Below, in pieces: positions 33,691-42,281 of a stretch of DNA of 64,000 bases. The notes under the pieces were generated by a model. It worked only from the letters and a program-made list of their open reading frames with translations, was not told the origin of the DNA and did no database searches. The position numbers and the translations under genes were made by a program. Origin of the DNA: Thalassococcus halodurans (lineage in GTDB: Bacteria; Pseudomonadota; Alphaproteobacteria; Rhodobacterales; Rhodobacteraceae); assembly GCF_900108225.1 (NCBI RefSeq), contig NZ_FNUZ01000007.1, positions 1-64,000 of the forward strand, given 5' to 3'. Position 1 is the first letter of the stretch; each line of letters begins with the position of its first letter.

Positions 33691-34902
33691 TCAGCTGGAT
33701 TGGGTTTGGGCTGTGTGTTCAGCCGGAAGAGATGTGCTGATCGACGAGGCGATCTTGCGGATGGATTTGCAAAGGCCCGAACGGGGGGCGCAGGACAGAA
33801 GGGATGCGCCGCGATCGCAGGCCTCAAGCGCGGCCTTGCTGTCGGGGGGCAGCCAGTGCGAGAGGGGCATTTCCAGAAGGCGGGCGGCGGCGCGGTGGTG
33901 ACGTTTCAGCGAGAATGGTTTGCGTTCCTGGCTGACAACGATTTCCACCGGCAGGTTCATGGCGTCTTCGCGGTAGGCGTCCAGCAGACGGCGCGCCTGA
34001 CGGATCGACGGCACGGTGGTGTCTGTGACCAGAAGCAGGCGGTCGCTTTGGGCCAGAAGCGGGCTGATCCAATCGACCAGCAAGTGGGGCAGGTCGATGA
34101 TCACATAGTCAAAGCGCGCCTTCAGAAGTTCGATCAGGCGTTCTGTCTGGCTGCGGTCCATCGACTCGAACGGAACCATCTTTTCAGGCGCGCTGAACAG
34201 GGTCACGCCGTTCGACATTTCGCAGGCCCAGTCGTCGAGAATGCGGTCGTCGGGCATGGTGCCTTTCATCGCCAGATGGAACAGCGTGTCCGAGGCATTC
34301 TGGTCATAGAAGCTGGCGATGGCGCCGAACTGCAGGTCCAGATCGACCAGTGCAACGCTGGGGGCGGCATCACCGCCTTTGCCGGTATCGACCAACGCAT
34401 GGGCCAGATTGACGGCCACTGTGGTGGCGCCGATCCCGCCACGGGATTTGGTGATGGTGATGACCTTGCCGGTTTTGCGCGGGGCAGGGGCCACGGGCAC
34501 CAGCGCGTGATGCTGGGCGATGTAGCGCTGGATCACCTGCCACAGATCTTCAGAAGTGATGATATCGGCCAGTACGTCGTCGGCGCCTGCACGTTTGTAA
34601 TCCATCACATCTGTCAGCGTGGTGTTGCTGCTGGAAATCGCGATCACTGTGCAGGTGGGTGACAGCCCCTTGCGGATGGTCGAAATGGCCGAAGCGGGAT
34701 GCGCGCCTTCGCCGGACAGCGCGATAATCGCACAGTCGAAGCCTTCGGGACTGCTCAGATCGGTTTCCTCGGTCAGACGGGTCACCTTGGCCCGTCCGTC
34801 GATACCCTTCAGCGACGGGACCGTTTCTGTGTCACGGTCTGTCACCAGCAGGATGCGGGCCGATTGGGTGGAGGGGATCATCTGGTTCATCGAGTACATC
34901 AT
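33691..34902 (-). CDS. cpaE: Pilus localisation ATPase CpaE/TadZ
   Basis: A 403-residue protein with an N-terminal receiver-like domain (about 15-135), in which a serine takes the phosphoacceptor place, and a C-terminal ParA/MinD-like ATPase with deviant Walker A KSRGGIGATTVAVNLA (about 155-170) and VDLDLQFGAIASFYD. TadZ places the pilus machine at a pole. The C-terminal tail after about residue 335 is longer than in CpaE of Caulobacter. It starts 6 bp after the stop of the pseudopilin gene. Confidence 0.87.
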   Translation of the reverse strand: MMYSMNQMIPSTQSARILLVTDRDTETVPSLKGIDGRAKVTRLTEETDLSSPEGFDCAIIALSGEGAHPASAISTIRKGLSPTCTVIAISSSNTTLTDVMDYKRAGADDVLADIITSEDLWQVIQRYIAQHHALVPVAPAPRKTGKVITITKSRGGIGATTVAVNLAHALVDTGKGGDAAPSVALVDLDLQFGAIASFYDQNASDTLFHLAMKGTMPDDRILDDWACEMSNGVTLFSAPEKMVPFESMDRSQTERLIELLKARFDYVIIDLPHLLVDWISPLLAQSDRLLLVTDTTVPSIRQARRLLDAYREDAMNLPVEIVVSQERKPFSLKRHHRAAARLLEMPLSHWLPPDSKAALEACDRGASLLSCAPRSGLCKSIRKIASSISTSLPAEHTAQTQSS

Positions 34903-34908
34903 TTCGGA

Positions 34909-35547
34909 TCACAAGCTAATGCCGCCGGACAGGTCTTCGGCAGGCATCGAGACACTGAGGGGCGGGAACGGAAGGGATTGTTCGGGCATGGTTTCGGCGG
35001 TTGATCCGGTCAGGGACAGGATCGATCCAAGCGGCGAGACAAAGGTGAACCACGCATCTGTCAGCGTGATGGTTACGATCGGCACATAAGGACCGCCAAG
35101 GAATCCAAGGTTTGGATCGTAGGAGTAGGTGATTTGCAGATTGGCGGGTGTGGTGCCCATAGGCAGGGCGCCATCGATCATGGGCCAGATTTCGGCCATG
35201 GTCGGGTTGGTAAGGCTGCCTGTGCAGACGATATCGCCCGGGTTCGAGCAGATGTTCGACCCTTGGTTACAGTCGATGCCAAAGGGCACGGGCGACGATC
35301 CGTTGGTCGAGGGTCCGCGCGTGTTGACGGTCGGTACATTGGGGCAGAGCGGGCTGCGCACAATGGCCACGCGGGTCGCGTTATACAGCGCCTTTTCCGT
35401 GGTCACGAGGTGGAAGGCCAGACGACCGAAGTCGATCAGGCCGAAGTAAAGCAACAGAAAGATCGGCATCACCACAGCCAGTTCGACCAGAACGGTGCCG
35501 TCTGTTTTGCGGGCAAAGCGCGACAGGAAGGGAAGGTGACGTTTCAT
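34909..35547 (-). CDS. TadE-like pseudopilin
   Basis: A 212-residue protein with a positively charged N-terminus, the TadE segment GTVLVELAVVMPIFLLLYFGLIDFGRLAF (about 17-46) and a periplasmic C-terminal region with four cysteines. Minor pseudopilins of this family are processed by CpaA/TadV. The start overlaps the upstream tadE gene (ATGA). The family is recognised; which of TadE or TadF it matches is open. Confidence 0.82.
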   Translation of the reverse strand: MKRHLPFLSRFARKTDGTVLVELAVVMPIFLLLYFGLIDFGRLAFHLVTTEKALYNATRVAIVRSPLCPNVPTVNTRGPSTNGSSPVPFGIDCNQGSNICSNPGDIVCTGSLTNPTMAEIWPMIDGALPMGTTPANLQITYSYDPNLGFLGGPYVPIVTITLTDAWFTFVSPLGSILSLTGSTAETMPEQSLPFPPLSVSMPAEDLSGGISL

Positions 35548-36032
35548 GTTCCGAACACCCTGCTGCTGTCTGAAATGGTTGTGGTGCGGGTGGCCAGCGT
35601 GTCGCCCGATCCGAAGAACAGCATGTTGGCAAAGATCGGGGTCACTTCGAGCCGCGCGCTGACACGAGCAATGGGCAGAACCGCGCCACGGTAGTTGCCT
35701 GTGGTGCAGGTCAGACCGGCGCTGACGCTGAGAAGGGTGATCTGGCCTGCGGTCACCGGATCGCCGTTCAGGCGGGTGCGCACGATGGTTTCCAGTTCGG
35801 ACTGGTAGCTGCTGAGAGAACCGCTTGTGTCGCAGATGTCATAGGGCGCGCGGCGGGCGATATAGCGGGTGGCGTCACGGATGCCGGCCTCGGCCACCTG
35901 ATAGGCCCAAAGCAGGCGCGCGCCTTCGATGATCACGGCGAACAGCAGAACCATCATTGGCAAGAGGATCGCGAATTCGACCAGCGCCGCGCCGCTTTCG
36001 TCTTTTCTGAATTTATGAAAACCGAAGCGCAT
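35544..36032 (-). CDS. TadE-like pseudopilin
   Basis: A 162-residue protein with the N-terminal TadE signature SGAALVEFAILLPMMVLLFAVIIEGARLLW (about 13-42). The C-terminal domain has two cysteines. It follows the TadG-like gene by 3 bp and overlaps the next pseudopilin by 4 bp, so these three genes form a compact sub-operon. Confidence 0.85.
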   Translation of the reverse strand: MRFGFHKFRKDESGAALVEFAILLPMMVLLFAVIIEGARLLWAYQVAEAGIRDATRYIARRAPYDICDTSGSLSSYQSELETIVRTRLNGDPVTAGQITLLSVSAGLTCTTGNYRGAVLPIARVSARLEVTPIFANMLFFGSGDTLATRTTTISDSSRVFGT

Positions 36033-36035
36033 GGA

Positions 36036-37484
36036 TCACCTGTACAGCTGGACAAAGTCGCGGACGTTGCCGGACGACATGCCGGTGCCTGCGCCACCGT
36101 CGTTTGCAGGGCCGATGATTTCGCCCCAGATATCGAGCGTGGGCGGCGACAGACCGTCAGAGGCGACAGGTTCGGTTAGGAAGATTTTGACGAACTCGTG
36201 CACGGGCACGTTGGTGGCGGCACCCGCGATAGCGTTGCCGACGCAATCGATGCCAGCGGCTACAACGACGCGACGGTTGGGATCGTCGCTTTGGTTCGGG
36301 CTGCACTGCGGGCGGCCTGTTTCAGAGCGGCCCGTCAGGATCGAAGTGGTCGAGGCGCCCCCGCCTGCGGCTTCGATCTCTGCTTTGTAGTAATCAAATC
36401 GTGTGACGGCCTCGGGATGCGGATCGACCACGCCGTAGTTTGCCGCAACATAGGCCAGACGCCCCAGCGTCCATGTGCCATCGCCGTATCGGGTGCAGAG
36501 GCCGGTGGAAAAGCAATCGTCGCGGGGCAGGCCCAGCGTGTCGGTGGACAGCTCCGGCGACGGTGCGGTGCAGCCGTTTGTGCCCAGTTCCAGCCCGCGA
36601 ATAACGTTGGGGGCAGGCGCATAGGCAGGGTCGTTTTTGGCCCCATTCATGATGGCCGAATACATGTCAAAGCGGACGTTGAACGACGCGTCTTCGATGC
36701 CGACTTTCTGGCCCGGTTCGATATCGACACCGTTGATCGAAAAGCATTGGGTGATCGTGCCGGTCGCGCCGATCAGGCAGGCATCAAGGTTGATGCCGCT
36801 CAGGCCAGCGCAGGGACCGGAGGCGTCGACGAGGTTCTTGGACGGGTCAAGGAAACCAAAGTCGCCCGGACCCCAGAGCGAGCCCACACCGCCCGAGCGC
36901 AGGCGGACCATGACACCTTCTGCGTCTTCGGCGGAAAAGGACGGATCGGGGATGCAGAACATCAGCGGGCTGATGTCGCAGGCAAGCTGGGCAAAACCCG
37001 CTGTTGCGCTGGCTTTGACACTGCCTTCAGGGCCTTCTTTTCCTGTGAGTGATGCAAAGGCCGCAGCAAATGTCATGGGCACTTCGCCCGGTGTCATGGT
37101 GGCTTTGACATAGCGCGCAAGGCGGGGGTCGGTGGTGACCGCGCCCATGGCGGTTAGGTCGTTTTCCGGCAGGTCGCTGTAAAACGTCAGCGTCACATCG
37201 GCCGAGGTCAGCGCCTTGTCGCCCTGGGCATAGGTCTGGATGTCGGTCAGTTGGGCGGCGGCGTTCGTGGCGCGGGTGATCGCATCGCTGCGGCCGTCCA
37301 GTTCACCAGCGGCGGTCAGGGCGACCTGATCGGCATAGGCCTGAAATTCGCTTTGCGTGGCGCCGACGCGGCCCAGATCAAAAGACAGGGCCACGATGCC
37401 GAAGAAGACAACAAAGGTCACCGCCCAAACGGGCAGAAGTGTGCCTGTTTCGTCTTGGATGAGGGACTGGGCGGCGCGTTTCAT
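36036..37484 (-). CDS. TadG-like pilus-associated protein
   Basis: A 482-residue protein with the putative Tad-domain N-terminus DETGTLLPVWAVTFVVFFGIVALSFDLGRVGATQSEFQAYADQVALTAAGEL (about 10-62). A large secreted region containing about eleven cysteines and many glycines follows, without an obvious VWA MIDAS. TadG proteins are anchored pseudopilin-like factors for Flp pili. Its place directly after cpaB is where cpaC would normally be. Confidence 0.8.
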   Translation of the reverse strand: MKRAAQSLIQDETGTLLPVWAVTFVVFFGIVALSFDLGRVGATQSEFQAYADQVALTAAGELDGRSDAITRATNAAAQLTDIQTYAQGDKALTSADVTLTFYSDLPENDLTAMGAVTTDPRLARYVKATMTPGEVPMTFAAAFASLTGKEGPEGSVKASATAGFAQLACDISPLMFCIPDPSFSAEDAEGVMVRLRSGGVGSLWGPGDFGFLDPSKNLVDASGPCAGLSGINLDACLIGATGTITQCFSINGVDIEPGQKVGIEDASFNVRFDMYSAIMNGAKNDPAYAPAPNVIRGLELGTNGCTAPSPELSTDTLGLPRDDCFSTGLCTRYGDGTWTLGRLAYVAANYGVVDPHPEAVTRFDYYKAEIEAAGGGASTTSILTGRSETGRPQCSPNQSDDPNRRVVVAAGIDCVGNAIAGAATNVPVHEFVKIFLTEPVASDGLSPPTLDIWGEIIGPANDGGAGTGMSSGNVRDFVQLYR

Positions 37485-37496
37485 TGTCGGGGTCCG

Positions 37497-38300
37497 TTAG
37501 CGGATTTCTTCTTTGAACATCACGTTGGCGCGGCGGACCTTGATGGTCTTGACCGGCTCGGTGACGGGCACGGGAGAGCGTTCGATCAGCAGATCCGACA
37601 GGCGGATGGAATCGAGCGGTGCGTCTTCGCTGGCTTCCAGCGTGCGCAGCGTCAGGGACAGGGTGCCTGCCTCTTGCGCGAGCGCCAGTCGCTGGCCTTG
37701 TTCAGGGGTCACTTCGACAGTGACGGTGCGCGCGACCTCGGGCATGTCGGATTGTTCGTCCGAATCCTGATCCACGCCGATGACGCGGATGTTCTGAAGG
37801 ATGGTGACGGCCCGCAGGCTTTCTTCGCGGCCTTGGGTCAGCAGCACGTCGACATAGTCACCCGGCGTGACAAAGCCGCCAACGGCGGTTTCGGCATCAA
37901 CTTTGATCGCCATAGCGCGGCGGTTCGGGCCGAGCGTTTGGACGATGGTGACCTTTTCGCCGAAGTTCGACACTTTGCCCGCAAGGACCAGTTCGCCTTT
38001 GCCAATGGCGCGACGGGCGCGGCGGCCTTCGTCTTCGCCTTGGGGCAGAAGATCGGTGAATTCTGTATATACACCCGGCGGCAGGGCATTTTCCGGCCAC
38101 TTGATGGTGCTTAGCATGGTGCGTTCGATTTCCTGACCAAAGCCGATATCGCTGGCCGCAATAACGACCGGAACCAGCCGGACGGCTGGGGCGGGCGAGG
38201 ATTCGGCTGCGTTTGTGTTGATCAGGGTTTGAGCGATGTAGGCTGAACCACCTGCGACTGTCAGGCCTGCAGTGGCCAGCATAAGGGCTTTGATACGCAT
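37497..38300 (-). CDS. cpaB: Flp pilus assembly protein CpaB/RcpC
   Basis: A 267-residue periplasmic protein with an N-terminal signal anchor (about 5-24), an SAF domain (VVIAASDIGFGQEIERTMLSTIKWP, ... GGFVTPGDYVDVLLTQGR) and a tail. CpaB normally works with the secretin CpaC. No secretin gene is present here. It is preceded by flp at 92 bp, with a strong hairpin between the two. Confidence 0.9.
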   Translation of the reverse strand: MRIKALMLATAGLTVAGGSAYIAQTLINTNAAESSPAPAVRLVPVVIAASDIGFGQEIERTMLSTIKWPENALPPGVYTEFTDLLPQGEDEGRRARRAIGKGELVLAGKVSNFGEKVTIVQTLGPNRRAMAIKVDAETAVGGFVTPGDYVDVLLTQGREESLRAVTILQNIRVIGVDQDSDEQSDMPEVARTVTVEVTPEQGQRLALAQEAGTLSLTLRTLEASEDAPLDSIRLSDLLIERSPVPVTEPVKTIKVRRANVMFKEEIR

Positions 38301-38334
38301 GGGTCAGCTCCTGCTGTGTTAGGTTGGGGGGTAA

Positions 38335-38371
38335 GGCTGCATTCCAGACTGTGGAGGTGCGGAATGCAGCC
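38335..38371 (-). terminator. Strong hairpin between flp and cpaB
   Basis: GGCTGCATTCC (38335-38345) and GGAATGCAGCC (38361-38371) form a perfect 11-bp stem with a 15-base loop, 22 bp after the flp stop on the minus strand. There is no long T run. A partial terminator or mRNA-stabilising element that leaves pilin transcript in excess is the likeliest explanation. Confidence 0.6.
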
Positions 38372-38392
38372 TTTGGTGATCCGTGAAGTGGA

Positions 38393-38572
38393 TCAGTTCG
38401 GCATAGCTAGGCCGGCTGCGCCCATTGCGCCGCTGACTTCGCCGCCCAGCGTGGACAGAGCTGCAACGCCCAGTGTCACCGCCAGAGCCAGTGCGATACC
38501 GTATTCAACAAGCGTCACGCCCCGCTCATCGGATTGGAACGCAACCATGGTCTTCAAAATCATGTCTTTCAT
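38393..38572 (-). CDS. flp: Flp-family type IVb pilin
   Basis: A 59-residue major pilin, MKDMILKTMVAFQSDERG then VTLVEYGIALALAV and an alanine-rich tail. The prepilin cleavage site is after Gly18, with Glu23-Tyr24 (the EY pair at +5/+6) and a hydrophobic helix (about 20-45) typical of Flp. The ATG has a GAGGA site. Small size keeps it out of many gene lists. It heads the tad cluster in transcription order. Confidence 0.92.
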   Translation of the reverse strand: MKDMILKTMVAFQSDERGVTLVEYGIALALAVTLGVAALSTLGGEVSGAMGAAGLAMPN

Positions 38573-38604
38573 CGTTTTTTCCTCGGAATAGATGGCTCAA
38601 GGCC

Positions 38605-38617
38605 GACCAAATTGGTC
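38605..38617. promoter_or_regulatory. Palindrome GACCAAATTGGTC upstream of flp
   Basis: A perfect 13-bp palindrome, 33-45 bp upstream of the flp start. Next to it at 38617-38635 is a near-palindrome CCTGCGGATTATCCGGCAGG. Both are in the 210-bp non-coding stretch before the YeiH gene, which must contain the flp promoter. A regulator such as the LuxR-type protein at 29331 could bind; this is inference. Confidence 0.4.
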
Positions 38618-38782
38618 CTGCGGATTATCCGGCAGGTTGGAACAGGCTATTCCTTGGGGAGAATTCGCGGATCAGAGCGATTTGCCAATTTTTCAACTAT
38701 AAGGAGAAAAAACAGTAGAGGACCTGCTTGGACGCAGGGTTTTGGCGGGATTATGGAATCGATTCAGGTGTGATTCTGTCCG

Positions 38783-39775
38783 TCAGAGAAACAATCCGGC
38801 CAGAACGAACAGGCCGATAAACACCGTCTGCGAGGCAATCATGATCATCGGCGCAGGGCCGACGAATCTTAGTTGTTCGAGCGAGGTTTTCATGCCGACA
38901 GCGGCCACGGCAACGACCAGCGACGCGCGGGAAATGACGTTGGCGGCGTCAGTGACAGGAGTGGGAACCAGATCGTAAGAGTTCAGCGCGGCCAGTATCA
39001 GGAACGCGAGAATGAACAGCGGCAGAAGAGGCGGGCGGTCTGCACCGTTGCTTTGATGTTTGCGAAGGATCAGCGCGCCGATGAACACGACGGGGGCCAG
39101 AAGCGTGACGCGGAACAGTTTGACGACGGTTGATACATCGCCTGTTTCCTCGGAAATCGAATAGCCCGCGCCGACGACCTGCGCCACGTCATGGATCGTG
39201 CCGCCCATAAAGATGCCCGCCTGTTGCGGATCAAGGCCCAAGGTGTTGGCAAGGATCGGGTAGAGGATCATCGCGACCGTCGACAGGACCGTGACCGAGA
39301 TCACGGTGAAGGACAGGTTCTGGTCGCGCTCGGGCGATTTCGGCAGGATCGAACTGATCGCAAGCGCGGCGGACGCGCCGCAGATCGCGACGGAGCCACC
39401 GGTCAGGAACCCGAACAGACGGTCTTTGCCCACCAGCGGCGCGATTGCGACGGACAGCAGGATCGTTGCGGCCACTCCTGCTGTCAGGATCGCGACTTGC
39501 GTCCAGCCGATGGCGGCGACCATGTCAAAACTTATGCGCAGCCCCAAAAGGGCGACGCCGACGCGCAACAGGACCCGCGCGGCAAAGTGGATGCCGGGGG
39601 CGGTTTTAGGATCTTCGGACAGGAACTGAAGTGGGATGCCCAGAAGGATCGCCATTAGCATGACGGGTGCGCCGTAGTGATCGGCAATGAACTGAGCCGC
39701 CATCGCGACCGACGCCACGATCAAAAGACCCGGCATCAGCGTGCGGGCGTGGGTGGCGGCGACGGTGGGGCTCAT
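38783..39775 (-). CDS. YeiH-family (UPF0324) exporter, probable sulfite/sulfonate exporter
   Basis: A 330-residue protein with about nine to ten hydrophobic helices. It carries family motifs ARVLLRVGVALLGLRISFD, GGSVAICGASAALAISS and TIHDVAQVVGAGYSIS. YeiH proteins are annotated as putative sulfate/sulfite exporters. Its ATG overlaps the stop of the ABC ATPase gene by 4 bp, so it is the last gene of the sulfo-sugar operon and translationally coupled. That position suggests that it removes sulfite released by the monooxygenase. The transported species is not proven. Confidence 0.8.
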   Translation of the reverse strand: MSPTVAATHARTLMPGLLIVASVAMAAQFIADHYGAPVMLMAILLGIPLQFLSEDPKTAPGIHFAARVLLRVGVALLGLRISFDMVAAIGWTQVAILTAGVAATILLSVAIAPLVGKDRLFGFLTGGSVAICGASAALAISSILPKSPERDQNLSFTVISVTVLSTVAMILYPILANTLGLDPQQAGIFMGGTIHDVAQVVGAGYSISEETGDVSTVVKLFRVTLLAPVVFIGALILRKHQSNGADRPPLLPLFILAFLILAALNSYDLVPTPVTDAANVISRASLVVAVAAVGMKTSLEQLRFVGPAPMIMIASQTVFIGLFVLAGLFL

Positions 39776-40845
39776 GCTGCGAAGGCGGGAACCGCCAGAC
39801 CGTTGTCGCGGCGGAACAGGTGGATGCCGTCGGTGTCGGGCGTCAGCGAAATCTGGTCGCCTGCCTTGACGGTGGTTTGGCCGGCCATGTGGACGGTCAG
39901 GGTTTCGCCGGTGGCCAGTGTGCCGAACACATAGCTTTCGGTGCCAAGCTGTTCGACCTCGGACACGGTGGCCTTGATCGGGCCATTGGGGTCGATCAGC
40001 AGGGAACGGGGGCGGATGCCCAGTTCGAAGTCTGTGCCTTCGTCGTTCAGGTGGGTGTGGCCCATGGACACGACGGTGCCATCCGCCAGCGCAAGGCTGT
40101 CGCCCGAGCGGGTGACGTTGACAAAGTTCATGGCGGGCGACCCGATGAAGCCCGCGACAAAGCGGTTACGGGGATTGTTGAACAGCTCGAGCGGTGTGCC
40201 GAATTGTTCGACGCGGCCCGCGCGCAGAACGGCGATCTTGTCGGCCATGGTCATTGCTTCGACCTGATCGTGGGTGACGTAGATCATCGTGTTGCCAAGG
40301 CGGCGATGCAGCGAGGCGATTTCGCGGCGCATGGTAACGCGCAGTTCGGCATCGAGATTGGACAGTGGTTCGTCGAACAGGAAAATCTTGGGCTCGCGCA
40401 CCACGGCGCGGCCGATGGCGACGCGCTGGCGCTGGCCGCCGGACAACTGGCCCGGGCGGCGGTTCAGATAGTCGTCGATCTGAAGCATGGTGGCGGCGTC
40501 GTTTACGCGTTTGGCGATCTCGGCCTTGGGCATGTTCAGGTTCTCAAGACCGAAGGACAGGTTCTTTTTCACCGACATATGCGGATAGAGCGCGTAGGAC
40601 TGGAACACCATCGCCAGCCCGCGCTGTGCTGCGGGGACGTGGTTGACGACTTCGCCATCAATCACGCAATCGCCCGATGTGATCGGCTCAAGCCCCGAGA
40701 TCATGCGCAGCAGTGTGGACTTGCCGCAGCCCGAGGGGCCGACAAACACACAGAATTCGCCGGATTTGATCTCCATATCGATGCCGTGGATCACATCCAC
40801 ATCGCCATAGGATTTCTTGACGTTTTTCAGGGTCAGATCGGCCAT
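39772..40845 (-). CDS. Sugar ABC transporter ATP-binding protein (CUT1/UgpC/MalK type)
   Basis: A 357-residue ATPase with GPSGCGKST (Walker A), LSGGQRQR signature, LFDEPLSNLDAELR (Walker B region) and a C-terminal TOBE domain (about 235-355). This is the MalK/UgpC type that energises CUT1 sugar uptake. The start at 40845 overlaps the permease stop (TAATG); an open frame further upstream is only a shadow of the permease. It belongs to the sulfo-sugar operon. Confidence 0.92.
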   Translation of the reverse strand: MADLTLKNVKKSYGDVDVIHGIDMEIKSGEFCVFVGPSGCGKSTLLRMISGLEPITSGDCVIDGEVVNHVPAAQRGLAMVFQSYALYPHMSVKKNLSFGLENLNMPKAEIAKRVNDAATMLQIDDYLNRRPGQLSGGQRQRVAIGRAVVREPKIFLFDEPLSNLDAELRVTMRREIASLHRRLGNTMIYVTHDQVEAMTMADKIAVLRAGRVEQFGTPLELFNNPRNRFVAGFIGSPAMNFVNVTRSGDSLALADGTVVSMGHTHLNDEGTDFELGIRPRSLLIDPNGPIKATVSEVEQLGTESYVFGTLATGETLTVHMAGQTTVKAGDQISLTPDTDGIHLFRRDNGLAVPAFAA

Positions 40846-42281
40846 TATTTCAGTCCTGTATTGGCGATGCCGGCGGTGATGTATTTCTGAAGGAACACAA
40901 AGACGAGCGTGGACGGGATCAGGCTGACCATGGTCATCGCAAGACGGTAGTGTTCCTGACTGATGTGTTCGCCACGGAATTCCAGCAGACAAAGCTGGAT
41001 GGTGTAGGCCTCTTTCGTGGTGGCGATGGCGACCAAGGGCAGGATCAGATCGTTCCAGCGCCAGATCACCGACAGAATACCCAGTGCGGCCAGAGCGGGC
41101 AGGGTCAGGGGCAGCATGATGCGCCAGTAGACCTTCCATTCCGATGCCGCGTCCATGCGGGCGGCCTCGATCAGCTCATCAGGGATGGACAGCATGTATT
41201 GGCGCAATAGGAAGACGCCTGTGGGGGTTGCAGCACCCGGAATGATGACGCCCCAGATCGATCCAGACAGGCCCGTGGCGTGGATCGCCTTGAACACACC
41301 GACCAGAGTGATTGTGGGCGGCACCATCAGGGTGGCGAGGATGACGATAAAGAACAGCACCTGACCGCGGAATTTGTATTTCGCCAGCGCGAAGGCGGCC
41401 ATCGAGTTGATCAGCAGCGTCAGGATCGTGGCGATCACTGTGACCAGGACCGAGTTCGTGAAGCAGGTGGCAAAGTTGACGTTCACGCCAAAGGCCTGAC
41501 CTGACAGCGGCTCGGAATAGTTTGACCAGGACGGTGCGAAGCGGCGTTCGGCGGTGATAGTGTCGGTGGGCAGTTTGACGACATCGGTGCTGCGGTTATC
41601 GACGTAGCGTGCAGGGGTGATGTCGCGGTTGGGACGGATGTTCGACACGGCGAATTGTGTTTTCTGGCCGGTCTCTGGATCGGGTGCTGTGACAAGAATT
41701 TGGGTCGCAAAGCGCGATGCCTCATACGGCGGAAGGCCGAGGTATTCAGACAGCAGGCGCTGATCGTCAGCGGACAGGCGCGACAGGATCGCATCCACAT
41801 CGTTTTCTGCCTTGGCATCATCGGACATGGTCACATAGCGGGTGATCCAGTCGGGCAGGTTTTCGCGGGCGATCAGATCATTCACTTGCACCTGCAACTG
41901 CCCCAGATGGGTGCGCAGGGCATAGTAGGTCAGCCCGTCAAAGCCTTCGATAAAGGCGGCGGGATCCTGTTTGGCCTGTTCTTCCTCGCTCAGATCCTGC
42001 CAGTTCAGCACCCATTCCGGCAGATCGCCGATGATAAAGATTTCCTTGCCGTCGGCTGTATTCACTGTCGCGCGCGCCACTCGTTTGTATTCGGTGGGCA
42101 GCAGGGCGAGGTCCTGCTTTTCCAACTGCGACTTGGTCTTTAGCGAATTCAGGCCCAGCCACGCGACGGGGATCACGATCATCAGGAAACCGAAGGCCAG
42201 ATAGGCGTAGGTCAGATAATCCAGCCAGTTCGCCCGTTGTCCGCCGGACTTGCGCGTCAGGAATGTGAGGATACCGCTCAT
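40845..42281 (-). CDS. Sugar ABC transporter permease with a large insertion (MalG-like)
   Basis: A 478-residue permease. A first transmembrane helix (about 23-47) is followed by an insertion of about 230 residues (roughly 50-275) rich in charged residues, probably periplasmic. The normal MalG-type core then follows (FTNSVLVTVIATILTLLINSMAAFALAKY ... EAARMDAASEWKVYWRIMLPLTLPALAALG). CUT1 permeases of this class are usually about 280 residues. The insertion may interact with the binding protein, as the P2 loop does in MalF. It overlaps its neighbours by 1 and 4 bp. Confidence 0.85.
   Translation of the reverse strand: MSGILTFLTRKSGGQRANWLDYLTYAYLAFGFLMIVIPVAWLGLNSLKTKSQLEKQDLALLPTEYKRVARATVNTADGKEIFIIGDLPEWVLNWQDLSEEEQAKQDPAAFIEGFDGLTYYALRTHLGQLQVQVNDLIARENLPDWITRYVTMSDDAKAENDVDAILSRLSADDQRLLSEYLGLPPYEASRFATQILVTAPDPETGQKTQFAVSNIRPNRDITPARYVDNRSTDVVKLPTDTITAERRFAPSWSNYSEPLSGQAFGVNVNFATCFTNSVLVTVIATILTLLINSMAAFALAKYKFRGQVLFFIVILATLMVPPTITLVGVFKAIHATGLSGSIWGVIIPGAATPTGVFLLRQYMLSIPDELIEAARMDAASEWKVYWRIMLPLTLPALAALGILSVIWRWNDLILPLVAIATTKEAYTIQLCLLEFRGEHISQEHYRLAMTMVSLIPSTLVFVFLQKYITAGIANTGLK

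Noticed and set aside
39820-40890. Plus-strand open frame of 356 codons opposite the ABC ATPase
   Set aside because: Shadow of a gene with intact Walker A, signature and Walker B motifs.
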